Of a DNA stretch of 64,000 bases, positions 1-11,125 are shown one piece after another. The DNA lies in NCBI RefSeq assembly GCF_964019385.1, contig NC_088647.1:11157227-11221226 (forward strand), in the 5' to 3' direction. The DNA is from Sycon ciliatum. Lineage: Eukaryota; Porifera; Calcarea; Leucosolenida; Sycettidae. A program made the translations under genes and the position numbers. Positions within the stretch are counted from its first letter, which is position 1; the number at the start of each line of letters is the position of its first letter. The notes under the pieces were generated by a model that worked only from the letters and a program-made list of their open reading frames with translations, did not search any database and had not been told where the DNA came from.

Positions 1-577
1 CACGCGTCACTTTCAACGTACCTCTCTATAACAAGACCCAGCAGCAATATGAGTGACCGCTTTGATTTGATTTTTGGTTTGCTTGTAGGCCGCTGGCACC
101 CGCATTCAGTGACGCTGAACATTTGGCAATGCTGCGAATAGTTTAGTCGCAAAGTGAAGAATCACGGGCAAAAAGGCCCAAAACTTCGAGATAGGTTCTG
201 TTCAGCTTTGAGCAGCCCTAGGCGAGTTGCTTATTGAAATGTGGCATTTTTTCTTGGTACACTTCCCTATGTCCAGAAATACAGCAAGATCAGAGGGCGA
301 TGGTCAGTTCTTGAGCTTCGAACGGGCAGAAAGGTGAGAAATTGTCGCTTTTTGACACTTTGTGTCCACGTTTCACTCTCAACGTACCTCTCTATAACAA
401 GACCCAGCTGCAATATGAGTGACCGCTTTGATTTGATTTTTGGTTTGCTTGTAGGCCGCTGGCACCCGCATTCAAAGATGCTGAACATTTGGCACTGCTG
501 CGAATAGTTTAGTCGCAAAGTGAAGAATCACGGGCAAAAAGGCCCAAAACTTCGAGATAGGTTCTGTTCAGCTTTAA
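1..577 (+). repeat. 367-bp satellite array, block 1 (~1.6 monomers)
   Basis: This is tandem satellite DNA that begins inside a monomer at the left window edge. Landmarks of a monomer, in order, are GTTGTTTATTGAAATGTGGC, GAACGGGCAGAAAGGTGAG, CACTTTCAACGTACCTCTC, GACCCAGCTGCAATATGAG, TTGTAGGCCGCTGGCACCC and AACTTCGAGATAGGTTCTG. The block ends at the TTAA (574-577) into which the piggyBac-like element inserted. It matches 2480-3056 almost perfectly, so it is one copy of a duplicated 4-monomer unit. Confidence 0.97.
574..577. other. TTAA target-site duplication, left
   Basis: This TTAA precedes the CCCTTT terminus. The partner is at 1586-1589. The site exists because this monomer subtype reads CTTTAAGCAG where most read CTTTGAGCAG. 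Confidence 0.9.
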
Positions 578-1585
578 CCCTTTACCGGTCTACCATAAGC
601 GTACCGATACTATAGTATCGGTACGTTTGGCCCTCATTTTTTTGGGGTCTTGTTGCTAGGAGACAGCTAAAATGGCGCTCTACGCGTAGCTGAGGTCCAA
701 GGCTTTCTGACGATGTGCAAAACAACCATGCTTACCATACAAATTTTTGCCGTATCGATCGACTGAAGTTTGTTGAAATTGGAAAAGACGACCATCCGCC
801 ATGCGCGCATTTCAAGAATGCGAGTGCATCTCTTGGGGCCGTGTTTGACAAGCGTTCTGAGAGCAGTAACATCACCAGTCCAGGCTGGATGTCCCGGGAG
901 GTTTTGCAGTGTAGTGTGTTGAGAAAAAGAGCTCTGTTGAGTCCTGCTAGTTCAAAAATATATCGTCCACGAATGAAGAAACGAAATTCTCCAAACAGAG
1001 AGGAAGCCTTCTTGCTGCCGACACGGCGACAGCGACTGTCACAAGGACTCGTCAGGTGCGATCAGCTGATTCGCCTGGCCGTGAGAATCACGGCATGCGT
1101 AAGCTCGCGCCTGAGTACTCATCTGAGCGAGAGTGATCTGACGCGAGCAGCGCTGAGATGAACAAACCGAAACTGCGATATTGTGGAATGGGAATTGCTG
1201 CTGCTGGCGTATCGCCGATGGCGAGGTGTTGGTGTTCAATGGCGGTATTGTAGAGAGCCTACATTTCTTGTAAAGACGTAGCCCTTACCTGATTGTTTAT
1301 CGTACGACTTCAGCTCCATCACGAACTTGGTATGCCCTTCGTGCTGTGATATTCGTGTATTTCATTCGCAATTGTATTTTCTCTCAACTTGAAGGGCTAC
1401 CATGGGCCCTATCCTTGCCTGGACCTAGTCATATTTGAATTTTCTGGAAGCGTTCAGGCATACAGATTTTGAAAATATATGGTTTACCCATACCTACATC
1501 ACATGGTTCTTGAGTTATTGCTGGTTGTGTGTACATGTATTTGCGTGACCACCCCTCACATACATTGAGTTAGACCGGCAAAGGG
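578..1585. mobile_element. Non-autonomous piggyBac-like element (1008 bp)
   Basis: The ends are imperfect terminal inverted repeats, CCCTTTACCGGTCTA on the left and the complement of CCCTTTGCCGGTCTA on the right (14 of 15 match). They are flanked by TTAA on both sides (574-577 and 1586-1589). The related monomer at 3049-3060 has the uninterrupted site with a single TTAA, so both ends are certain. A TTAA target duplication with CCCTTT-type ends is diagnostic of the piggyBac superfamily. The interior has no open frame long enough for a transposase (those are about 500-600 aa), so this copy must have been moved by a transposase supplied elsewhere. A perfect 26-bp palindrome lies just inside the left end. 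Confidence 0.88.
600..625. repeat. Perfect 26-bp palindrome in the piggyBac-like element
   Basis: The half-site CGTACCGATACTA is followed directly by its exact reverse complement, giving a 13-bp arm with no spacer. It starts 22 bp inside the left end of the element. A palindrome in this subterminal position could be a protein-binding site or a hairpin; the role is inferred, the symmetry is directly visible. Confidence 0.9.
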
Positions 1586-4500
1586 TTAAGCAGCCCTGGG
1601 CGAGTTGTTTAATGAAATGTGGCATTTTTTCTTGGTGCACTTCCCTATGTCCAGCTATCCAACAAGATCAGGGTGGCGATTGTCAGTTCTTGAGCTTCGA
1701 ACGGGCAGAAAGGTGAGAAATTGTGGCTTTTTGACCATTTGTGAACACAAGTCACTTTCAACGTACCTCTCTATAACAAGACCCAGCTGCAATATGAGTG
1801 ACCGCTTTGATTTGATTTTTGGTTTGCTTGTAGGCCGCTGGCACCCGCATTTACTGACATGGAACATTTGGCACTGCTGGGAATAGTTTAGTCGCAAAGT
1901 GAAGAATCACGGGCAAAAAGGCCCAAAACTTCGAGATAGGTTCTGTTCAGCTTTGAGCAGCCCTCGGCGAGTTGTTTATTGAAATGTGGCATTTTTTCTT
2001 GGTGCACTTCCCTATGTCCAGCTATCCAACAAGATCAGGGTGGCGATGGTCAGTTCTTGAGCTTCGAACGGGCAGAAAGGTGAGAAATTGTCGCTTTTTG
2101 ACCATTTGTGTCCACGTGTCACTTTCAACGTACCTCTCTATAACAAGACCCAGCTGCAATATGAGTGACCGCTTTGATTTGATTTTTGGTTTGCTTGTAG
2201 GCAGCTGGCACCCGCATTCAGTTACGCTGAACATTTGGCACTGCTGCGAATAGTTTAGTCGCAAAGTGAAGAATCACGGGCAAAAAGGCCCAAAACTTCG
2301 AGATAGGTTCTGTTCAGCTTTGAGCAGCCCTGGGCGAGTTGTTTATTGAAATGTGGCATTTTTTCTCGATGCACTTCCCTATGTCCAGTTATACACCAAA
2401 ATCAGGGTGGCGATGGTCAGTTCTCGAGCTTCGAACGGGCAGAAAGGTGAGAAATTGTCGCTTTTTGACCATTTGTGTCCACGCGTCACTTTCAACGTAC
2501 CTCTCTATAACAAGACCCAGCAGCAATATGAGTGACCGCTTTGATTTGATTTTTGGTTTGCTTGTAGGCCGCTGGCACCCGCATTCAGTGACGCTGAACA
2601 TTTGGCAATGCTGCGAATAGTTTAGTCGCAAAGTGAAGAATCACGGGCAAAAAGGCCCAAAACTTCGAGATAGGTTCTGTTCAGCTTTGAGCAGCCCTAG
2701 GCGAGTTGCTTATTGAAATGTGGCATTTTTTCTTGGTACACTTCCCTATGTCCAGAAATACAGCAAGATCAGAGGGCGATGGTCAGTTCTTGAGCTTCGA
2801 ACGGGCAGAAAGGTGAGAAATTGTCGCTTTTTGACACTTTGTGTCCACGTTTCACTCTCAACATACCTCTCTATAACAAGACCCAGCTGCAATATGAGTG
2901 ACCGCTTTGATTTGATTTTTGGTTTGCTTGTAGGCCGCTGGCACCCGCATTCAAAGATGCTGAACATTTGGCACTGCTGCGAATAGTTTAGTCGCAAAGT
3001 GAAGAATCACGGGCAAAAAGGCCCAAAACTTCGAGATAGGTTCTGTTCAGCTTTAAGCAGCCCTGGGCGAGTTGTTTAATGAAATGTGGCATTTTTTCTT
3101 GGTGCACTTCCCTATGTCCAGCTATCCAACAAGATCAGGGTGGCGATTGTCAGTTCTTGAGCTTCGAACGGGCAGAAAGGTGAGAAATTGTGGCTTTTTG
3201 ACCATTTGTGAACACAAGTCACTTTCAACGTACCTCTCTATAACAAGACCCAGCTGCAATATGAGTGACCGCTTTAATTTGATTTTTGGTTTGCTTGTAG
3301 GCCGCTGGCACCCGCATTTACTGACATGGAACATTTGGCACTGCTGGGAATAGTTTAGTCGCAAAGTGAAGAATCACGGGCAAAAAGGCCCAAAACTTCG
3401 AGATAGGTTCTGTTCAGCTTTGAGCAGCCCTGGGCGAGTTGTTTATTGAAATGTGGCATTTTTTCTTGGTGCACTTCCCTATGTCCAGCTATACAACAAG
3501 ATCAGGGTGGCGATGGTCAGTTCTTGAGCTTCGAACGGGCAGAAAGGTGAGAAATTGTCGCTTTTTGACCATTTGTGTCCACGTGTCACTTTCAACGTAC
3601 CTCTCTATAACAAGACCCAGCTGCAATATGAGTGACCGCTTTTATTTGATTTTTGGTTTGCTTGTAGGCCGCTGGCACCCGCATTCAGTGACGCTGAACA
3701 TTTGGCACTGCTACGAATAATTTAGTCGCAAAGTGAAGAATCACGGGCAAAAGGCCCAAAACTTCGAGATAGGTTCTGTTCAGCTTTGAGCAACCCTGGG
3801 CGAGTTGTTTATTGAAATATGGCATATTTTCTTGGTCCACATACCTATGTCCAGCTATACAACAAGATCAGGGTGGCGATTGTCAGTTCTTGAACTTCGA
3901 ACGGGCAGAAAGGTGAAAAATGTCGCTTTTTGACCATTTGGGTCCACGTGTCACTTTCAACGTACCTCTCTATAACAAGACCCAGCTGCAATATGAGTGA
4001 CCGCTTTTATTTGATTTTTGGTTTGGTTGTAGGCCGCTGGCACCCGCATTCCGTGACGCTGAACATTTGGCACTGCTACGAATAGTTTAGTCGCAAAGTG
4101 AAGAATCACGGGCAAAAAGGCCCAAAACTTCGAGATAGGTTCTGTTCAGCTTTGAGCAGCCCTGGGCGAGTTGTTTATTGAAATGTGGCATTTTTTCTTG
4201 GTGCACATCCCTATGTCCAGCTATACAACAAGATCAGGGTGGCGATGGTCAGTTCTTGAGCTTCGAACGGGCAGAAAGGTGAGAAATTGTTGCTTTTTGA
4301 CCATTTGTGAACACAAGTCACTTTCATCGTACCTCTCTATAACAAGACCCAGCTGCAATATGAGTGACCGCTTTGATTTGATTTTTGGTTTGCTTGTAGG
4401 CCGCTGGCACCCGCATTTACTGACATGGAACATTTGGCACTGCTGCGAATAGTTTAGTCGCAAAGTGAAGAATCACGGGCAAAAAGGCCCAAAACTTCAA

Positions 4501-7500
4501 GATAGGTTCTGTTCAGCTTTGAGCAGCCCTGGGCGAGTTGTTTATTGAAATGTGGCATTTTTTCTTGGTGCACTTCCCTATGTCTAGCTATACAACAAGA
4601 TCAGGGTGGCGATGGTCAGTTCTTGAGCTTCGAACGGGCAGAAAGGTGAGAAATTGTCGCTTTTTGACCATTTGTGTCCACAAGTCACTTTCAACATACT
4701 TCTCTATAACAAGACCCAGCTGCAATATGAGTGACCGCTTTGATTTTATTTTTGGTTTGCTTGTAGGCCGCTGGCACCCGCATTCAGTGACGCTGAACAT
4801 TTGGCACTGCTGCGAATAGTTTAGTCGCAAAGTGAAGAATCACGGGCAAAAAGGCCCAAAACTTCGAGATAGGTTCTGTTCAGCTTTGAGCAGCCCTGGG
4901 CGAGTTGTTTATTGAAATGTGGCATTTTTTCTTGGTGCACTTCCCTATGTCCAGCTATACAACAAGATCAGGGTGGCGATGGTCAGTTCTTGAGCTTCGA
5001 ACGGGCAGAAAGGTGAGAAATTGTCGCTTTTTGACCATTTGTGTCCACGTGTCACTTTCAACGTACCTCTCTATAACAAGACCCAGCTGCAATATGAGTG
5101 ACCGCTTTGATTTGATATTTGGTTTGCTTGTAGGCCGCTGGCAGCCGCATTCAGTGACGCTGAACACTTGGCACTGCTGGGAATAGTTTAGTCGCAAAGT
5201 GAAGAATCACGGGCAAAAAGGCCCAAAACTTCGAGATAGGTTCTGTTCAGCTTTGAGCAGCCCTGGGCGAGTTGTTTATTGAAATGTGGCATTTTTTCTT
5301 GGTAAACTTCCCTACGTCCAGAAATACAACTAGATCAGGGTGGCGATGGTCAGTTCTTGAGCTTCGAACGGGCAGAAAGGTGAGAAATTGTCGCTTTTTG
5401 ACCATTTGTGTCCACGTGTCACTTTCAACGTACCTCTCTATAACAAGACCCAGCTGCAATATGAGTGACCGCTTTGATTTGATTTTTGGTTTGCTTGTAG
5501 GCAGCTTGCACCCGCATTCAGTGACGCTGAACATTTGGCACTGCTGCGAATAGTTTAGTCGCAAAGTGAAGAATCACGGGCAAAAAGACCCAAAACTTCG
5601 AGATAGGTTCTGTTCAGCTTTGAGCAGCCCTGGGCGAGTTGTTTATTGAAATGTGGCATTTTTTCTCGGTTCACTTCCCTATGTCCAGTTATACAACAAG
5701 ATCAGGGTGGCGATGGTCAGTTCTTGAGCTTAGAACGGGCAGAAAGGTGAGAAATTGTCGCTTTTTGACCATTTGTGTCCACGCGTCACTTTCAACGTAC
5801 CTCTCTATAACAAGACCCAGCAGCTATATGAGTGACCGCTTTGATTTGATTTTTGGTTTGCTTGTAGGCCGCTGGCACCCGCATTCAGTGACGCTGAACA
5901 TTTGGCAATTCTCCGAATAGTTTAGTCGCAAAGTGAAGAATCACGGGCAAAAAGGCCCAAAACTTCGAGATAGGTTCTGTTCAGCTTTGAGCAGCCCTGG
6001 GCGAGTTGTTTATTGAAATGTGGCATTTTTTCTTGGTGCACTTCCCTATGTCCAGCTATACAACAAGATCAGGGTGGCGATGGTCAGTTCTTGAGCTTCG
6101 AACGGGCAGAAAGGTGAGAAATTGTCGCTTTTTGACCATTTGTGTCCACGTGTCACTTTCAACGTACCTCTCTATAACAAGACCCAGCTGCAATATGAGC
6201 GACCGCTTTGATTTGATTTTTGGTTTGCTTGTAGGCCGCTGGCAGCCGCATTCAGTGACGCTGAACATTTGGCACTGCTGCGAATAGTTTAGTCGCAAAG
6301 TGAAGAATCACGGGCAAAAGGCCCAAAACTTCGAGATAGGTTCTGTTCAGCTTTGAGCAGCCCTGGGCGAGTTGTTTATTGAAATGTGGCATTTTTTCTT
6401 GGTGCACATCCCTATGTCCAGCTATACAACAAGATCAGGTTGGCGATGGTCAGTTCTTGAGCTTCGAACGGGCAGAAAGGTGAGAAATTGTTGCTTTTTG
6501 ACCATTTGTGAACACAAGTCACTTTCAACGTACCTCTCTATAACAAGACCCAGCTGCAATATGAGTGACCGCTTTGATTTGATTTTTGGTTTGCTTGTAG
6601 GCCGCTGGCACCCGCATTTACTGACATGGAACATTTGGCACTGCTGCGAATAGTTTAGTCGCAAAGTGAAGAATCACGGGCAAAAAGGCCCAAAACTTCG
6701 AGATAGGTTCTTTTCAGCTTTGAGCAGCCCTGGGCGAGTTGTTTATTGAAATGTGGCATTTTTTCTTGGTGCACTTCCCTATGTCTAGCTATACAACAAC
6801 ATCAGGGTGGCGATGGTCAGTTCTTGAGCTTCGAACGGGCAGAAAGGTGAGAAATTGTCGCTTTTTGACCATTTGTGTCCACAAGTCACTTTCAACATAC
6901 TTCTCTATAACAAGACCCAGCTGCAATATGAGTGACCGCTTTGATTTTATTTTTGGTTTGCTTGTAGGCCGCTGGCACCCGCATTCAGTTACGCTGAACA
7001 TTTGGCACTGCTGCGAATAGTTTAGTCGCAAAGTGAAGAATCACGGGCAAAAAGGCCCAAAACTTCAAGATAGGTTCTGTTCAGCTTTGAGCAGCCCTGG
7101 GCGAGTTGTTTATTGAAATGTGGCATTTTTAATTGGTGCACTTCCCTATGTCCAGCTATACAACAAGATCGGGGTGGCGATGGTCAGTTCTTGAGCTTCG
7201 AACGGGCAGAAAGGTGAGAAATTGTCGCTTTTTGACCATTTGTGTCCACGTGTCACTTTCAACGTACCTCTCTATAACAAGACCCAGCTGCAATATGAGT
7301 GACCGCTTTGATTTGATTTTTGGTTTGCTTGTAGGCCGCTGGCTCCCGCATTCAGTGACGCTGAACATTTGGCACTGCTGCGAATAGTTTAGTCGCAAAG
7401 TGAAGAATCACGGGCAAAAGGCCCAAAACTTCGAGATAGGTTCTGTTCAGCTTTGAGCAACCCTGGGCGAGTTGTTTATTGAAATATGGCATATTTTCTT

Positions 7501-8699
7501 GGTCCACATACCTATGTCCAGCTATACAACAAGATCAGGGTGGCGATTGTCAGTTCTTGAGCTTCGAACGGGCAGAAAGGTGAGAAATTGTCGCTTTTTG
7601 ACCATTTGTGTCCACGTGTCACTTTCAACGTACCTCTCTATAACAAGACCCAGCTGCAATATGAGTGACCGCTTTGATTTGATTTTTGGTTTGGTTGTAG
7701 GCCGCTGGCACCCGCATTCCGTGACGCTGAACATTTGGCACTGCTACGAATAGTTTAGTCGCAAAGTGAAGAATCACGGGCAAAAGGCCCAAAACTTCGA
7801 GATAGGTTCTGTTCAGCTTTGAGCAGCCCTGGGCGAGTTGTTTATTGAAATGTGGCATTTTTTCTTGGTGCACATCCCTATGTCCAGCTATACAACAAGA
7901 TCAGGGTGGCGATGGTCAGTTCTTGAGCTTCGAACGGGCAGAAAGGTGAGAAATTGTTGCTTTTTGACCATTTGTGAACACAAGTCACTTTCAACGTACC
8001 TCTCTATAACAAGACCCAGCTGCAATATGAGTGACCGCTTTGATTTGATTTTTGGTTTGCTTGTAGGCCCCTGGCACCCGCATTTACTGACATGGAACAT
8101 TTGGCACTGCTGCGAATAGTTTAGTCGCAAAGTGAAGAATCACGGGCAAAAAGGCCCAAAACTTCGAGATAGGTTCTGTTCAGCTTTGAGCACCCCTGGG
8201 CGAGTTGTTTATTGAAATGTGGCATTTTTTCTTGGTGCACTTCCCTATGTCTAGCTATACAACAAGATCAGGGTGGCGATGGTCAGTTCTTGAGCTTCGA
8301 ACGGGCAGAAAGGTGAGAAATTGTCGCTTTTTGACCATTTGTGTCCACAAGTCACTTTCAACATACTTCTCTATAACAAGACCCAGCTGCAATATGAGTG
8401 ACCGCTTTGATTTTATTTTTGGTTTGCTTGTAGGCCGCTGGCACCCGCATTCAGTGACGCTGAACATTTGGCACTGCTGCGAATAGTTTAGTCGCAAAGT
8501 GAAGAATCACGGGCAAAAAGGCCCAAAACTTCGAGATAGGTTCTGTTCAGCTTTGAGCAGCCCTGGGCGAGTTGTTTATTGAAATGTGGCATTTTTTCTT
8601 GGTGCACTTCCCTATGTCCAGCTATACAACAAGATCAGGGTGGCGATGGTCAGTTCTTGAGCTTCGAACGGGCAGAAAGGTGAGAAATTGTCGCTTTTT

Positions 8700-11100
8700 G
8701 ACCATTTGTGTCCACGTATCACTTTCAACGTACCTCTCTATAACGATACCCAGCTGCAATAAGAGTGACCGCTTTTATTTGATTTTTGGTTTGCTTGTAG
8801 GCCGCTGGCACCCGCATTCAGTGACGCTGAACATTTGGCACTGCTACGAATAGTTTAGTCGCAAAGTGAAGAATCACGGGCAAATAGCCCAAAACTTCGA
8901 GATAGGTTCTGTTCAGCTTTGAGCAACCCTGGGCGAGTTGTTTATTGAAATGTGGCATATTTTCTTGGTCCACATACATATGTCCAGCTATCCAACAAGA
9001 TCAGGGTGGCGATTGTCAGTTCTTGAGCTTCGAACGGGCAGAAAGGTGAGAAATTGTCGCTTTTTGACCATTTGTGTCCACGTGTCACTTTCAACGTACC
9101 TCTCTATAACAAGACCCAGCTGCAATATGAGTGACCGATTTGATTTGATTTTTGGTTTGCTTGTAGGCCGCTGGCACCCGCATTCAATGATGCTTATCAT
9201 TTGGCACTGCTGCGAATAGTTTAGTCGCAAAGTGAAGAATCACGGGCAAAAAGGCCCAAAACTTCGAGATAGGTTCTGTTCAGCTTTAAGCAGCCCTGGG
9301 CGAGTTGTTTATTGAAATGTGGCATTTTTTCTTGGTGCAGTTCCCTATGTCCAGCTATCCAACAAGATCAGGGTGGCGATGGTCAGTTCTTGAGTTTCGA
9401 ACGGGCAGAAAGGTGAGAAATTGTGGCTTTTTGACCATTTATGTCCACGTGTCACTTTCAACGTACCTCTCTATAACAAGACCCAGCTGCAATATGAGTG
9501 ACCGCTTTGATTTTATTTTTGGTTTGCTTGTAGGCCGCTGGCACCCGCATTCAGTGACGCTGAACATTTGGCACTGCTGCGAATAGTTTAGTCGCAAAGT
9601 GAAGAATCACGGGCAAAAAGGCCCAAAACTTCGAGATAGGTTCTGTTCAGCTTTGAGCAGCCCTGGGCGAGTTGTTTATTGAAATGTGGCATTTTTTCTT
9701 GGTGCACTTCCCTATGTCCAGCTATACAACAAGATCAGGGTGGCGATGGTCAGTTCTTGAGCTTCGAACGGGCAGAAAGGTGAGAAATTGTCGCTTTTTG
9801 ACCATTTGTGTCCACGTGTCACTTTCAACGTACCTCTCTATAACAAGACCCAGCTGCAATATGAGTGACCGCTTTGATTTTATTTTTGGTTTGCTTGTAG
9901 GCCGCTGGCACCCGCATTCAGTGACGCTAAACATTTGGCACTGCTGCGAATAGTTTAGTCGCAAAGTGAAGAATCACGGGCAAAAAGGCCAAAAACTTCG
10001 AGATAGGTTCTGTTCAGCTTTGAGCAGCCCTGGGCGAGTTGTTTATTGAAATGTGGCATTTTTTCTTGGTGCACTTCCCTATGTCCAGCTATACAACAAG
10101 ATCAGGGTGGCGATGGTCAGTTCTTGAGCTTCGAACGGGCAGAAAGGTGAGAAATTGTCGCTTTTTGACCATTTGTGTCCACGTGTCACTTTCAACGTAC
10201 CTCTCTATAACAAGACCCAGCTGCAATAAGAGTGACCGCTTTTATTTGATTTTTGGTTTGCTTGTAGGCCGCTGGCACCCGAATTCAGTGACGCTGAACA
10301 TTTGGCACTGCTACGAATAGTTTAGTCGCAAAGTGAAGAATCACGGGCAAAAAGGCCAAAAACTTCGAGATAGGTTCTGTTCAGCTTTGAGCAACCCTGG
10401 GCGAGTTGTTTATTGAAATGTGGCATATTTTCTTGGTCCACATACCTATGTCCAGCTATCCAACAAGATCAGGGTGGCGATTGTCAGTTCTTGAGCTTCG
10501 AACGGGCAGAAAGGTGAGAAATTGTCGCTTTTTGACCATTTGTGTCCACGTGTCACTTTCAACGTACCTCTCTATAACAAGACCCAGCTGCAATATGAGT
10601 GACCGATTTGATTTGATTTCTGGTTTGCTTGTAGGCCGCTGGCACCCGCATTAAATGATGCTTATCATTTGGCACTGCTGCGAATAGTTTAGTCGCAAAG
10701 TGAAGAATCACGGGCAAAAAGGCCCAAAACTTCGAGATAGGTTCTGTTCAGCTTTAAGCAGCCCTGGGCGAGTTGTTTATTGAAATGTGGCATTTTTTCT
10801 TGGTGCACTTCCCTATGTCCAGCTATCCAACAAGATCAGGGTGGCGATGGTCAGTTCTTGAGTTTCGAACGGGCAGAAAGGTGAGAAATTGTGGCTTTTT
10901 GACCATTTATGTCCACGTGTCACTTTCAACGTACCTCTCTATAACAAGACCCAGCTGCAATATGAGTGACCGATTTGATTTGATTTTTGGTTTGCTTGTA
11001 GGCCGCTGGCACCCGCATTCAATGATGCTGAACATTTGGCACTGCTGCGCATAGTTTAGTCGCAAAGTGAAGAATCACGGGCAAAAAGGCCCAAAACTTC
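8700..11100 (+). repeat. Four-monomer higher-order repeat (1467-1468 bp), two partial copies
   Basis: Three successive monomers with rare variants recur 1467-1468 bp apart. The first has CAATAAGAGTGACC (near 8758 and 10225), the second ATGATGCTTATCATTTGG (near 9186 and 10665), and the third has GAGTTTCGAACGG with CATTTATGTCC (near 9394 and 10862). Boundaries are approximate. Confidence 0.8.
9780..9900 (+). other. Representative intron-like segment of the satellite monomer (121 bp)
   Basis: In this representative monomer a strong 5' splice-site match, AG|GTGAGAAATTG, begins at 9780. A T-rich tract ending TTTGCTTGTAG|G ends at 9900. A branch-like TGAC lies about 33 nt before the AG. The arrangement recurs in nearly every monomer with 121-bp spacing, leaving 246 bp between one acceptor and the next donor. 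Whether any of it is transcribed or spliced is unknown. Confidence 0.4.
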
Positions 11101-11125
11101 GAGATAGGTTCTGTTCAGCTTTAAG

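Larger units (their letters stand above)
1..3420 (+). repeat. Four-monomer higher-order repeat, two copies, one carrying the piggyBac-like element
   Basis: The stretch from 1 to about 1950 matches the stretch from 2480 to about 3420 once the 1012-bp insertion plus target duplication is removed. The offset is 2479 bp before the insertion and 1467 bp after it, which is four monomers. The unusual monomer reading AGAAATACAGCAAGATCAGAG occurs at both 290 and 2750. The copies differ by few substitutions. The right boundary is approximate. Confidence 0.85.

Noticed and set aside
715-1161. A 148-codon frame inside the piggyBac-like element as a transposase remnant.
   Set aside because: No piggyBac transposase motif is visible and the composition is low-complexity in places. 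The frame is within chance length for a 1-kb non-coding element.
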